Shown here: positions 1-8,367 of the stretch, in pieces
Numbering within the stretch: the first letter of the stretch is position 1
Layout: each line of letters begins with the position of its first letter
DNA from: Enterobacter ludwigii
Lineage (GTDB): Bacteria > Pseudomonadota > Gammaproteobacteria > Enterobacterales > Enterobacteriaceae
Length of the DNA: 64,000 bases
NCBI RefSeq assembly: GCF_001750725.1
Contig: NZ_CP017279.1
Location: 1,116,001 to 1,180,000, forward strand
Reading direction: 5' to 3'
Notes under the pieces: generated by a model
What the model was told of the DNA's origin: nothing
The model's input: the letters and a program-made list of their open reading frames with translations, nothing else
The model's database searches: none
Position numbers and translations under genes: made by a program

Positions 1-2029
1 CATCGCCATTGTTCAGCAGACTGTCGATGTCGCCGCACGGCACAATCACCGCATCAACGGTGAGCGATGGTGCTCCGGCAAAGGTGGCCGCAACCGGCAG
101 CACTGAACCGTCGTCGGCGGTCACTTCCCCCATGCGGGAATAGAGCAGTTTGGCGTGAACGCCTTTGGCTTTCAGCGCCTGCATAATCCCCAGCACGTCG
201 CTGGCACGGGTGTTGTCATTCAGCAGAATGGCCACTACCCGGCCTTTTATCGAGCCACCCGGCACCGCATACAGACTCAGGGACGGATCTTTCTTCAGTC
301 CGTTAACGTCTTTAGGTGGGGCCGCATTGCGTTGCTCGTCCGTCAGCGTAATGCCAAGGTTATCCGCCACGCTCTGGGCAAGCTGAATATCGATATGGGC
401 GAGCTGATCGACCACGCGCTCGCGGATGTAAGTCCGCACCACTTTGCTCAGTTCAAAGCTAAAGCCGCCGATAATGTGCTGTTGCTCGATCGGCGTCTGG
501 CTGTTCCAGAACAGGCGAGGTTGGGCATAATACTCGCCGAATGACGGGCTACGCTCGCGGATTTTATTGCCATCGATGCGCTCCTGGTACGACTCAAAAC
601 CACCGCGTTTCGGTCCCGGCGGCGTTTCGCGCGGCCAGTTATCGTTGATGGAGTTCGGCTCATAGTTAGCCGGATTGGTATCGATATCCTGGCGATGCAT
701 CCCGTCGCGCTGGAAATTGTGGTACGGGCAGGTTGGACGGTTAATCGGAATTTCGTGGAAGTTTGGCCCGCCAAGGCGACTGATCTGCGTATCGGTATAG
801 GAGAACAATCGCCCCTGCAGGAGGGGATCGTTCGTGAAATCCAGCCCCGGAACGATATGCCCCGGGTGGAACGCGACCTGCTCATTTTCGGCAAAGAAAT
901 TGTCCGGGTTACGGTTGAGCACCATTTTACCCACCAGCTGAACCGGCACCAGCTCCTCTGGGATCAGCTTTGTCGGGTCGAGAAGGTCGAAATCGAAGTT
1001 AAACTCATCCTCTTCCGGGATCAGCTGTAACCCCAGTTCATATTCCGGGAAGTCACCGGCTTCAATCGACTCCCACAGTTCGCGACGGTGGAAGTCCGGA
1101 TCGCGCCCGGTCAGCTTCTGGGCTTCATCCCACACCAGCGAGGCTTTGCCCGCCACAGGCTTCCAGTGGAAGCGTACGAATGTGGCTTTCCCGTCCGCGT
1201 TGATCATCCTGAAGGTATGAATACCAAACCCTTCCATCGTGCGGTAGCTGCGCGGAATGCCCCGGTCTGACATCGCCCACATCACGTTGTGTAACGTTTC
1301 TGGTTGCAGTGAGACATAATCCCAGAAGGTGTCATGCGCACTTTGTCCCTGCGGTATGGCCCAGTGGGGCTCCGGTTTTACCGCATGGACAAAGTCAGGA
1401 AATTTATGCGCATCCTGAATGAAGAACACCGGGGTGTTATTGCCGACGAGATCGAAAATACCCTCTTCGGTATAAAATTTGGTGGCGAAGCCGCGGATAT
1501 CACGCACGGTATCTGCCGAACCCGCGCCGCCCTGTACGGTTGAAAAGCGGACAAAGACCGGTGTGATTTTGTCCGGATCGGAAAGGAAATCCGCTTTGGT
1601 TATCTCTTTGAGGCTTTTGTAGGGCTGGAAGTAGCCGTGTGCCGCGGAGCCACGCGCGTGAACGATGCGCTCAGGTATACGTTCATGGTCAAAATGGGTG
1701 ATTTTTTCCCGCAGAATAAAGTCTTCCAGCAGGGTCGGTCCGCGCGTTCCCGCACGCAGCGAGTTCTGATCGTCAGCAATGCGCACGCCCTGGTTGGTGG
1801 TAAGTGCAAAACCTTCGCCGCCTTTACGGTGGGACTCAAGGGATTTCAGCTTCTCGTTTCCGGTATCCGGGGATTTCATACTTCCCGGCGCGGTAGGCTG
1901 TTCGCCAGGTGCGGAAGGGCCGGGGGACGGGCGGTGAGAGCCATCCGCTGGGGCCAGAGAGTCCATGCCTGGTTGAGATTCTTCAGTGCCATGAATGGGT
2001 GATTGATGTGTTTTATCTTTGTTCGACAT
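1..2029 (-). CDS. katE: Catalase HPII (monofunctional haem catalase), C-terminus cut by window edge
   Basis: Large-subunit catalase that dismutates hydrogen peroxide to water and oxygen in the cytoplasm of stationary-phase cells. About 676 codons are in the window; the family is about 750 residues, so the last ~75 lie outside. Visible: the hydrophilic N-terminal extension typical of HPII, the distal haem histidine (His124 in [12 protein letters not shown]), the core segment [12 protein letters not shown], the proximal haem tyrosine segment RLFSYTDTQ, and the start of the C-terminal flavodoxin-like domain ([11 protein letters not shown]). ATG 2029 is preceded by AGGAG nine bases upstream. The neighbour cedA, divergent, is the same as in E. 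coli. The family is usually sigma-S dependent; a CTATAG element lies about 40 bases upstream of the start. Confidence 0.97.
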   Translation of the reverse strand, partial: MSNKDKTHQSPIHGTEESQPGMDSLAPADGSHRPSPGPSAPGEQPTAPGSMKSPDTGNEKLKSLESHRKGGEGFALTTNQGVRIADDQNSLRAGTRGPTLLEDFILREKITHFDHERIPERIVHARGSAAHGYFQPYKSLKEITKADFLSDPDKITPVFVRFSTVQGGAGSADTVRDIRGFATKFYTEEGIFDLVGNNTPVFFIQDAHKFPDFVHAVKPEPHWAIPQGQSAHDTFWDYVSLQPETLHNVMWAMSDRGIPRSYRTMEGFGIHTFRMINADGKATFVRFHWKPVAGKASLVWDEAQKLTGRDPDFHRRELWESIEAGDFPEYELGLQLIPEEDEFNFDFDLLDPTKLIPEELVPVQLVGKMVLNRNPDNFFAENEQVAFHPGHIVPGLDFTNDPLLQGRLFSYTDTQISRLGGPNFHEIPINRPTCPYHNFQRDGMHRQDIDTNPANYEPNSINDNWPRETPPGPKRGGFESYQERIDGNKIRERSPSFGEYYAQPRLFWNSQTPIEQQHIIGGFSFELSKVVRTYIRERVVDQLAHIDIQLAQSVADNLGITLTDEQRNAAPPKDVNGLKKDPSLSLYAVPGGSIKGRVVAILLNDNTRASDVLGIMQALKAKGVHAKLLYSRMGEVTADDGSVLPVAATFAGAPSLTVDAVIVPCGDIDSLLNNGD

Positions 2030-2065
2030 TGCACGCTTCTCCTTTATCCATTGCTAAAAACCTTG

Positions 2066-2078
2066 TTAACTATAGAAC
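2066..2078 (-). promoter_or_regulatory. Possible sigma-S type -10 element of katE
   Basis: On the minus strand TTCTATAGTTAA lies about 40 bases upstream of the katE ATG and resembles the CTATACT-type extended -10 of sigma-S promoters. No convincing -35 is seen, which is usual for such promoters. Assignment is inference from the known sigma-S control of katE. Confidence 0.35.
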
Positions 2079-2231
2079 AATGTGGCGAAAGGGCGGGCGA
2101 ACTAAGAGTTTTCAGATGACCTGGTTAAGGAATGCGCTATCAGAGCGATGCAGGGCGCGACGCGTGGGGGGAGGATCGGCTATCATAGAATTTTCCTGCT
2201 TCCAGAATGTGCTTTAGTGAACCCGTCGCTT

Positions 2232-2471
2232 ATGAAACCTTTTCGTCAACAAAACCGCCCTGTCATTAGCTACGTGCCCCGCGTCGAACCCGCGCCGCCC
2301 GAACACGCCCTGAAGGTGGATGGTTTTCGTGATGTCTGGCAACTGCGCGGTAAATACGTGGCGTTTGTTCTGATGGGAGAACACTTCCGTCGTTCGCCCG
2401 CGTTTTCGGGGCCGGAGTCGGCCCAGCGATGGGCGAACCAGGTCCGCCAGGATGAAGAGATTGAAGAATAG
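2232..2471 (+). CDS. cedA: Cell division activator CedA
   Basis: Small protein of 79 residues, the family length (80 in E. coli). In E. coli it restores division of over-replicating dnaAcos cells and has been reported to contact RNA polymerase. The protein begins MKPFRQQNRPVISYVPR and contains FRDVWQLRGKYVAFVLMGEHF, matching E. coli CedA closely. The ATG at 2232 is chosen from that match; the frame is open further upstream but those residues have no counterpart. It is divergent from katE and convergent with tcyP, separated from it by a shared terminator. Confidence 0.93.
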   Translation: MKPFRQQNRPVISYVPRVEPAPPEHALKVDGFRDVWQLRGKYVAFVLMGEHFRRSPAFSGPESAQRWANQVRQDEEIEE

Positions 2472-2476
2472 CAGCC

Positions 2477-2508
2477 AAAAAAAAACCGCCATCAGGCGGT
2501 TTTTTTTA
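2477..2508. terminator. Bidirectional intrinsic terminator between cedA and tcyP
   Basis: A run of A, ACCGCC, loop ATCA, GGCGGT and a run of eight T form a symmetric stem with A/T tracts on both sides, so it can stop cedA on the plus strand and tcyP on the minus strand. Confidence 0.9.
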
Positions 2509-2519
2509 TTCATCCGTGA

Positions 2520-3911
2520 TTAACGGTGCGCCAGTTCAGCGTCGTCTTCACTTTCCAGAATGGTTTTATCGGTCTGCTTCAGCCACTGGCTGGTCAACGT
2601 ACCGGCGGTCATGGAACCGCTCACGTTCAGCGCAGTACGACCCATGTCGATCAGCGGCTCAACGGAGATCAGCAGGGCAACCAGCGTCACCGGCAGACCC
2701 AGGGCCGGCAGGACAATCAGCGCGGCGAAGGTTGCGCCACCGCCAACACCCGCAACGCCTGCGGAGCTGATGGTAACAATCCCGACCAGCGTGGCAATCC
2801 AGACGGGATCCAGTGGGTTGATACCCACGGTCGGAGCAACCATTACCGCCAGCATTGCAGGGTAGAGACCTGCGCAACCGTTCTGACCAATGGTGGCACC
2901 AAAGGAGGCAGAGAAGCTGGCAATAGATTCCGGTACGCCCAGACGACGGGTCTGCGCTTCAACGTTCAGCGGAATAGACGCGGCGCTGGAACGGCTGGTG
3001 AACGCAAAGGTCAGTACCGGCCACACTTTACGGAAGTATTTCAGCGGGCTAACGCCATTGACGCCCAGCAGGATACCGTGCACCACGAACATAATGCCCA
3101 GACCCAGATAAGAGGCGACGACGAAGCTACCCAGCTTAATGATGTCCTGCAGGTTAGAGCCGGCAACCACTTTGGTCATCAGCGCCAGAACACCGTAAGG
3201 GGTCAACTGCATCACCAGACGGACCAGCTTCATTACCCAGCTTTGCAGGGTATCGATAGCCACCAGCACGCGCTCGCCTTTCGGTGCGTCGTCTTTCAGC
3301 AGCTTCAGCGCCGCCACACCGAGGAAGGCCGCAAAGATCACCACGCTGATAATGGAGGTTGGGCTGGCACCGGTCAGGTCAGCAAACGGGTTCTTCGGCA
3401 CGAAAGAGAGCACCATCTGTGGCACCGTCAGGTCAGCGACTTTACCCACGTAGTTGGTCTGAATCGCGGTAAGACGCGCCGTTTCAGCCGTACCCTGGAC
3501 CAGACCTTCTGCGGTCAGCCCGAACAGGTTGGTGACCAGCACACCGACCAGAGCAGCAATCAGCGTGGTAAACAGCAGCGTACCGATGGTCAGGAAGCTG
3601 ATTTTACCCAACTGGGTGGCGTTATGCAGACGGGCAACGGCGCTCAGAATAGAGGCAAACACCAGCGGCATAACGATCATCTGCAGCAGCTGGACATAGC
3701 CGTTACCGACGATGTTGAACCACTGAATAGAGTCTTTCAGAACTGGATTATCGGAGCCGTAGATAGCCTGCAACGCCAGACCAAACACGACACCCATGGC
3801 CAGACCAACCAGCACTTTCTTCGCGAGGCTCCACGGTTTGTGGCGCGCCTGCGCGAGAAGCAATAGCAATACAACGAACACCACAATGTTCGCGATGAGT
3901 GGAAAATTCAT
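2520..3911 (-). CDS. tcyP: L-cystine symporter TcyP (YdjN)
   Basis: Secondary transporter of the dicarboxylate/amino acid:cation symporter family (SDF) for uptake of L-cystine across the inner membrane. It has 463 residues, the same as E. coli TcyP, to which it is near-identical along its length, including [17 protein letters not shown] at the start and [10 protein letters not shown] at the end. About eight to ten hydrophobic segments are visible, together with the serine-rich re-entrant segment [12 protein letters not shown] and the [14 protein letters not shown] segment expected of the substrate and ion site. The gene stands alone; in E. coli it belongs to the CysB regulon, but no CysB site could be picked out in the 127 bases upstream. 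Confidence 0.95.
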   Translation of the reverse strand: MNFPLIANIVVFVVLLLLLAQARHKPWSLAKKVLVGLAMGVVFGLALQAIYGSDNPVLKDSIQWFNIVGNGYVQLLQMIVMPLVFASILSAVARLHNATQLGKISFLTIGTLLFTTLIAALVGVLVTNLFGLTAEGLVQGTAETARLTAIQTNYVGKVADLTVPQMVLSFVPKNPFADLTGASPTSIISVVIFAAFLGVAALKLLKDDAPKGERVLVAIDTLQSWVMKLVRLVMQLTPYGVLALMTKVVAGSNLQDIIKLGSFVVASYLGLGIMFVVHGILLGVNGVSPLKYFRKVWPVLTFAFTSRSSAASIPLNVEAQTRRLGVPESIASFSASFGATIGQNGCAGLYPAMLAVMVAPTVGINPLDPVWIATLVGIVTISSAGVAGVGGGATFAALIVLPALGLPVTLVALLISVEPLIDMGRTALNVSGSMTAGTLTSQWLKQTDKTILESEDDAELAHR

Positions 3912-4038
3912 CCCCGTTCTCCTGATTTATTTTACGGTCGATTTTTACCGATCCTGTTGGCGCAAGGTTATCAGAAGTGTGATGTGGCGCTTATATCCAA
4001 ATGGAATGGGTTATGACAAATGGAAATAATTTGTGTGC

Positions 4039-4629
4039 TTAGTGTTCAATCTGGTGATTAATGAACCGATTGAACTGAAATTGCAGCGAATTGATCATCT
4101 GGGATGACCAGCGCACTGCACTGTTTTCGGGCAAGGTTTGCGGCATCCAGACGGCGTAGGCAAAGAGCGCCATACACAACACACGCTCAAGCTGATTACC
4201 TTTCTGCGGCGCAAGAATGGGCAAACGGAAACGCCAGCGGCATGGCCAGAGCAGCGGCACGCCCGCAGGCGTCAGCATATCGGCAAGGATATGGCTTAAA
4301 TAACCCAGCACCATTCCCTGGATAGCATCGGCGGGCACTATCCAGCTCTCAGGGACTTTTAAATAGAAAAGGGTAAGCAGGCCGAATACGGCCAGCAGGC
4401 TGTGGGTAAACCCACGGTGACCAAACGCGCGGGCGATGGGTTTTGATATCCACTTTAGCCGCTGTCCCAGGAATGATTTTGGATGGTCGATATCGGGCAG
4501 CAGACAGGTCAACACGGCGGACGGGACAATATGCCACCAGTCCCCCTGTGCGAGCACAGGGGTAAGTTCAGCGTTTTTGGCAAAAACTGCGCACGCAATG
4601 GAAAAAAGCAGATGGCCTTCCGCCGTCAT
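4039..4629 (-). CDS. ydjM: Inner membrane metal-dependent hydrolase-like protein YdjM (SOS regulon)
   Basis: Member of the LexA-binding inner-membrane-associated hydrolase family (DUF457). The conserved histidine/aspartate motifs LLPDIDHPKS and FGHRGFTHSLLA, the latter a likely metal site, and several hydrophobic segments are seen; 196 residues, the same as E. coli YdjM. The enzyme's substrate is unknown. The start MTAEGHLLFS at 4629 is chosen by homology; an in-frame ATG twelve bases upstream (4641) lacks a ribosome site. A consensus LexA box lies 17 bases upstream of the start, so expression is expected to rise after DNA damage. Confidence 0.93.
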   Translation of the reverse strand: MTAEGHLLFSIACAVFAKNAELTPVLAQGDWWHIVPSAVLTCLLPDIDHPKSFLGQRLKWISKPIARAFGHRGFTHSLLAVFGLLTLFYLKVPESWIVPADAIQGMVLGYLSHILADMLTPAGVPLLWPCRWRFRLPILAPQKGNQLERVLCMALFAYAVWMPQTLPENSAVRWSSQMINSLQFQFNRFINHQIEH

Positions 4630-5483
4630 GATAAAACCCATAAAACTGTCAATTCATACAGTATAGGGTTTTTATACAGTAGACGAAAGAGGTGACGGTG
4701 TAACTGTATGTCACAAACGCGCCTAGCGCGCCAGCCAGCCCCGTCGACGGCTAACGTATGACCGTTCACGTAATCCGAGGCGGCGGAGGCTAAAAAGACC
4801 ACCGGTCCCTGCAGGTCTTCCGGAACTCCCCAGCGCCCGGCAGGTATCCGGTCGAGGATCTCCTGGCTGCGCTGCTGATCATCTCGCAGTTGCTGAGTGT
4901 TGTTGGTCGCCATATAGCCCGGCGCGATGGCATTAACATTGATGCCGTGTGTCGCCCATTCATTGGCCAGCAGACGCGTGATCCCCAACACGCCGCTTTT
5001 GGACGCGGTGTAAGAGGGCACGCGGATGCCGCCCTGGAATGAGAGCATCGAGGCGATATTAATGATTTTCCCGCCCTGGCCCTGCGCAATAAACTGTTTA
5101 GCCACGGCCTGGGAGAGGAAAAAAAGCGATTTCAGATTCAGGTTGATGACGTCGTCCCAGTCCTTTTCGCTGAACGCGAGAGCATCTTCACGGCGTATGG
5201 TCCCGGCATTGTTCACCAGAATATCGACTCGCCCCATCTCAGCAACCGCGCTGTCAACAACGTTCTGAAGACTCTCCTGCTGGCTGAGGTCGGCCCGAAT
5301 CGCCCTGAACCGCCTTCCGAGTGCGCTAATGCAGGCAGCCGTTTCCTCCGGCGCTTTGCGGTTAACACCCACGATGTCGCATCCCGCCTGCGCCAGCGCA
5401 ATGGCCATGGCTTGTCCCAGACCGGTATCGCATCCGGTGACGATGGCCACTTTTCCTGACAGAGTGAAGTTATCCAGTATCAT
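4626..5483 (-). CDS. KduD-like 2-dehydro-3-deoxy-D-gluconate 5-dehydrogenase, apparent frameshift in the last codons
   Basis: Classical short-chain dehydrogenase very close to E. coli KduD, which interconverts keto-deoxy hexuronates in pectin/uronate breakdown. Visible: the Rossmann glycine motif TGCDTGLGQ, NNAG, catalytic Ser in NIASMLSFQGG, YTASK, and the family segment EILDRIPAGRWG. KduD ends VDGGWLAR after 253 residues. Here the frame reads VDGAGWRARR and runs on for about 30 unrelated residues to 4626. Adding one base to the C run at 4739-4742 restores GGWLAR and a stop at 4723-4725, giving exactly 253 residues. So the 3' end carries a 1-nt deletion or a sequencing error; the catalytic core is untouched. 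GAGG precedes ATG 5483, and a KdgR-like box lies upstream. No kduI or uronate genes adjoin. An exact orthology (kduD itself or a paralogue) is not settled. Confidence 0.82.
   Translation of the reverse strand: MILDNFTLSGKVAIVTGCDTGLGQAMAIALAQAGCDIVGVNRKAPEETAACISALGRRFRAIRADLSQQESLQNVVDSAVAEMGRVDILVNNAGTIRREDALAFSEKDWDDVINLNLKSLFFLSQAVAKQFIAQGQGGKIINIASMLSFQGGIRVPSYTASKSGVLGITRLLANEWATHGINVNAIAPGYMATNNTQQLRDDQQRSQEILDRIPAGRWGVPEDLQGPVVFLASAASDYVNGHTLAVDGAGWRARRVCDIQLHRHLFRLLYKNPILYELTVLWVLS
4646..4661 (-). promoter_or_regulatory. LexA (SOS) operator of ydjM
   Basis: CTGTCAATTCATACAG is a perfect fit to the LexA consensus CTGT-N8-ACAG. It sits just upstream of ydjM, a known LexA target in E. 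coli. A second ACAG half-site lies at 4676-4679 (TATACAG) with a poor partner, so a weaker second box is possible. Confidence 0.88.
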
Positions 5484-5555
5484 ACGCGCCTCAGAAGTAA
5501 GGTTATTGTCATTCTGACGCTAAGGATAGAAGCGGGGGATAAGAAAAGCAAACAA

Positions 5556-5574
5556 AATGAAACGATGTTTTGTT
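5556..5574 (-). promoter_or_regulatory. KdgR-like operator upstream of the kduD-like gene
   Basis: AATGAAACGATGTTTTGTT matches the palindromic KdgR consensus AATGAAACATTGTTTCATT at 15 of 19 positions. It is embedded in an inverted repeat AAACAAAA/TTTTGTTT (5550-5575). It lies 73-91 bases before the start of the kduD-like gene, as expected for a KdgR-repressed hexuronate gene. The identification rests on the consensus from memory. Confidence 0.6.
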
Positions 5575-5581
5575 TTTAAAG

Positions 5582-5602
5582 CAGGCAGCCTGACGCTGCC
5601 TG
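5582..5602 (-). terminator. Hairpin downstream of hxpB
   Basis: CAGGCAGC, a five-base loop and GCTGCCTG form a perfect 8-bp stem just past the hxpB stop. On the minus strand it is followed by CTTTAAAAAC, a poor U tract, so it is a weak terminator or an mRNA 3'-end stabiliser. Confidence 0.55.
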
Positions 5603-5612
5603 AAAGGGGGGG

Positions 5613-6284
5613 TTACTCGCCGCGCAGGTGCTGCGCCGTCAGCTCAACCAGTGAGTTCAGCTTCACGTCGGCAAGGGCAAAACGGGGATCGTGTCGGCCT
5701 TCCTCCGCGGGAACAACAATCGAGCGCATGCGCGCGGCCTTCGAGGCCACCATTCCGTTAACGGAATCTTCCAGCGCGACGCAGCAGAGAGGATCAAGAC
5801 CGAGTTTAGCGGCGCAGTCGAGATAGACCTGCGGGTGCGGCTTGCTGTATGGCAACGTTTCCGCTGAGGCCAGCGCGTCGAAGCTGTCGCGCAGCTCAAA
5901 CATGGTCAGTACTTTTTCCAGCATATGCAGCGGTGAAGCTGACGCCAGGCCAACTTTCAACCCCTGCGCTTTACACAGCGCGACGGCTTCACGCACGCCG
6001 GGCAGCAGGGGCTTGCTCTCTTCCACCAGTGAGATGGCGCGGCTGATAATGCGCGCGGTCACTTCGTCGCGATCGGGTCCCACCCACGGCTGCTGGGCAT
6101 ACCACAGGTCCACCACCATATCGATGCGCAGACCAAGCGTATCCGGAAGTTCACTACGGCGGCTGATATCAACGCCCAGGCTGGCGATAACGTCCAGTTC
6201 GGCGCGATCCCACAACGGTTCGGAATCGATCAGTAATCCATCCATGTCAAAAATTGCGGCAAGAATCTGGCGCGGTGTCGACAT
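5613..6284 (-). CDS. hxpB: Hexitol/sugar phosphatase HxpB (YniC), HAD family
   Basis: Cytoplasmic HAD-superfamily phosphatase acting on small sugar phosphates such as 2-deoxyglucose 6-phosphate in E. coli. Motif I FDMDGLLIDSE with the nucleophile and acid aspartates (about residues 13-15), motif II LASASP, motif III lysine in PYSKPHP and motif IV ALEDSVNG are present in order. It has 223 residues and closely matches E. coli YniC. The start MSTPRQ at 6284 is preferred over the adjacent upstream Met. It is divergent from yniB; a 7-bp inverted repeat ATGCTAA/TTAGCAT (6324-6351) lies in the shared promoter region. Confidence 0.94.
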   Translation of the reverse strand: MSTPRQILAAIFDMDGLLIDSEPLWDRAELDVIASLGVDISRRSELPDTLGLRIDMVVDLWYAQQPWVGPDRDEVTARIISRAISLVEESKPLLPGVREAVALCKAQGLKVGLASASPLHMLEKVLTMFELRDSFDALASAETLPYSKPHPQVYLDCAAKLGLDPLCCVALEDSVNGMVASKAARMRSIVVPAEEGRHDPRFALADVKLNSLVELTAQHLRGE

Positions 6285-6432
6285 CACAACGTCTCCTTAT
6301 CCAGGGTGTACGACAGACGATAAATGCTAAGTGCACTCTGCAATTTAGCATATTGCCTTTAAAGAGCGGGCGAAAATGATGGTCAGCAGGTAGACTTAGG
6401 CAGAAATAACGCGTCTTTATGAAGGGGAACTG

Positions 6433-6969
6433 ATGACGTATCAACAAGCTGGACGCATTGCTGTCTTAAAACGTATTGCTGGCTGGGTAATTTTTATTCC
6501 AGCCGTCATTTCGACGCTGATCTCTGTGCTCAAATTTATGTACGATCACAGTGAAAAACAGCCAGGTATTAATGCGGTAATGCTTGATTTTGCTCATGTC
6601 ATGATTGAGATGATGCGTTTTAACACGCCGTTTCTGAATGTCTTTTGGTTCAATTCGCCGACGCCGAATTTTCATCAGCAGTTGAATCTCGGGTTTTGGG
6701 TGATCTACGCGCTGATCTTTATTGGTATGGCGTTGCAGGCCTCTGGCGCACGCATGAGCCGTCAGACGCGCTTTTTACGCGAAGGTGTGGAAGACCAGAT
6801 GATTCTCGAACAGGCGAAAGGCCCGGAAGGGATGAGCCGCGAGCAGATTGAGTCCCGCATTGTTGTGCCGCGTCACACCATTTTCCTGCAAATTTTCCCG
6901 CTGTATATCCTGCCAGTCATTATCATCGTGGTGGGGTACTTCTTCTTTTCGCTGTTGGGATTCCTGTAA
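6433..6969 (+). CDS. yniB: Inner membrane protein YniB
   Basis: Membrane protein of unknown function, 178 residues, matching the YniB family. Hydrophobic segments are visible at about residues 15-35 (AGWVIFIPAVISTLI), 85-102 (LGFWVIYALIFIGMAL) and 152-177 (LYILPVIIIVVGYFF), with a charged loop containing RTRF-type basic residues between the second and third. The AAGGGGAACTG preceding the ATG is a good ribosome site. The order yniC-yniB-yniA is the same as in E. coli. Confidence 0.9.
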   Translation: MTYQQAGRIAVLKRIAGWVIFIPAVISTLISVLKFMYDHSEKQPGINAVMLDFAHVMIEMMRFNTPFLNVFWFNSPTPNFHQQLNLGFWVIYALIFIGMALQASGARMSRQTRFLREGVEDQMILEQAKGPEGMSREQIESRIVVPRHTIFLQIFPLYILPVIIIVVGYFFFSLLGFL

Positions 6970-7005
6970 CCGATAAGGGTGGCGACATAGCCACCCGTCC
7001 CGCCA

Positions 7006-7866
7006 TTACGCGGCAAGCACACGTTCAAGTGCCCTCTGGGCATTGACCAGATGCTCTCCGCCAAACAGAATAGCGCGGTTCATCAGTGTGTAGAGCTGAT
7101 ACACCGGCTGGCGCTCAAGAAAACCCTGCGGCAGAGGCAGCACGGACTGATAACCGTCGTATATTTGCGGCGGTTGCTCAGGGTGCAGTGGCAGCATCGC
7201 CAGGTCACACTCCCTGTCGCCCCAGTAACAGGCCGGGTCGAAGATATAGGGGCCGTCAGGACCCAGCGCGCAGTTATCTGACCACAAATCGCCATGCAGC
7301 AGAGACGGCTGAGGCTGGTGGGATGCCAGACGCTGCTGAATGTGTTCGACGATGGCATCGATATTGCCAAACTCCAGACCTTTCTCCGCAGCCAGTTCCA
7401 GCTGCCAGCCAATGCGTTGCTCAGCAAAGAATGTCGACCAGCGTCGTTGCCAGGCATTGGGTTGTGGGGTGGTGGAGAGGTCGTTGTCAAAATCGAGACC
7501 AAACTGCGGCTGGTCGCTCCATTGATGCAGTCGCGCTAACTGTTGGCCGAGAATGAAGGCGTTATGGGCGTCTAACGGGCGGGCAGGAAGAAATTCCATG
7601 ACCAGAAAACTGTAGTCGCGGTCGCTGCCCACGGCCCAGACCTGTGGGACCGTCACCGTTTTACTGCGCGACAACAGTTCCAGCTGGTCGGCTTCGGCGG
7701 TGAAAATCGGAAGCAGCTCTCGCTCATCGCATTTAACAAAGAGATCGCGCCCGGCGTAGCGTAAGTGCCATGCGGCGTGGATTTCTCCGCCTGGCAGTTC
7801 GTTCCGCAGTTCAATTTCACCTTCACCCAGTTGCTCACTTAAAAGATGACTGATAGCCTGCCACAT
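7006..7866 (-). CDS. yniA: Fructosamine kinase family protein YniA
   Basis: Kinase-like protein of the fructosamine/ketosamine-3-kinase family, which phosphorylates sugar adducts on glycated amines so that they decompose. It has 286 residues. Visible: the lysine-bearing segment DLFVKCDERELLPIF, the Brenner-type catalytic loop LLHGDLWSDNC (about residues 190-200) and the metal-binding IFDPACYWGDRECDLAM. It stands between yniB (convergent) and ydiZ. The physiological substrate in enterics has not been firmly established. Confidence 0.92.
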   Translation of the reverse strand: MWQAISHLLSEQLGEGEIELRNELPGGEIHAAWHLRYAGRDLFVKCDERELLPIFTAEADQLELLSRSKTVTVPQVWAVGSDRDYSFLVMEFLPARPLDAHNAFILGQQLARLHQWSDQPQFGLDFDNDLSTTPQPNAWQRRWSTFFAEQRIGWQLELAAEKGLEFGNIDAIVEHIQQRLASHQPQPSLLHGDLWSDNCALGPDGPYIFDPACYWGDRECDLAMLPLHPEQPPQIYDGYQSVLPLPQGFLERQPVYQLYTLMNRAILFGGEHLVNAQRALERVLAA

Positions 7867-7971
7867 GTTGTCTCTCCCATGTTGTCTGCCAGATCATAAA
7901 GTTAGCGCATAATTGCGGTAAAAAAATACGAACTAACGCACACCTGAGCGGTTTAAATTCATGCAGGGCAC

Positions 7972-8262
7972 TTATTGTTCTTTTTTCTGCCAGCTTTCCC
8001 AGGTATCAAGATCAATTTCTGCCGCTTTGTCGGTCACGCTTTCGACCAGACTGGCCGCCAGAGCGTGAACCTCTTCTTTACTCAGGGCGCTGATCAGGCC
8101 AAACGTCAGGGTGCCTAAATCATGGATATTGCCCTCGTCATCCGTGAGTGTGAGCAGGAAATTGGCCCGGGTAAAGGCGTTGTTGAGCTCATTAAGCTCG
8201 GTCAGCGACGCTTGATGAATGTTGATGGTAACGACGTAGCGGGTGATGTCACCACTGCTCAT
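7972..8262 (-). CDS. ydiZ: Uncharacterised protein YdiZ
   Basis: Protein of 96 residues beginning MSSGDITRYVVTINIHQ, matching the enterobacterial YdiZ family, for which no function is known. It has no signal peptide or membrane segment and is acidic with a type-1 secretion-independent cytoplasmic look. It lies between yniA and pfkB, all on the minus strand, as in E. coli. The gap to yniA (105 bases) suggests a separate message. Confidence 0.85.
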   Translation of the reverse strand: MSSGDITRYVVTINIHQASLTELNELNNAFTRANFLLTLTDDEGNIHDLGTLTFGLISALSKEEVHALAASLVESVTDKAAEIDLDTWESWQKKEQ

Positions 8263-8338
8263 AATTCACCTCATTGTTATCTTGGAAGTTTTCTTAGCAT
8301 AGTCGATAGGCTGCGTTTGGCGACTATGGCGCGTATTT

Positions 8339-8357
8339 CCCCTTCACAGAGAAGGGG
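8339..8357. repeat. Short perfect inverted repeat between pfkB and ydiZ
   Basis: CCCCTTC, loop ACAGA, GAAGGGG forms a 7-bp hairpin just beyond the pfkB stop. It lacks a U tract on the minus strand, so it may be a Rho-type 3' end or a small dispersed palindrome. Confidence 0.4.
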
Positions 8358-8367
8358 AAAAGGGGGA

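Noticed and set aside
2526..3866. A 446-residue open frame on the plus strand opposite tcyP
   Set aside because: Rich in Gln, His, Arg and Asn with no family likeness; it is the antisense shadow of a conserved GC-rich gene.
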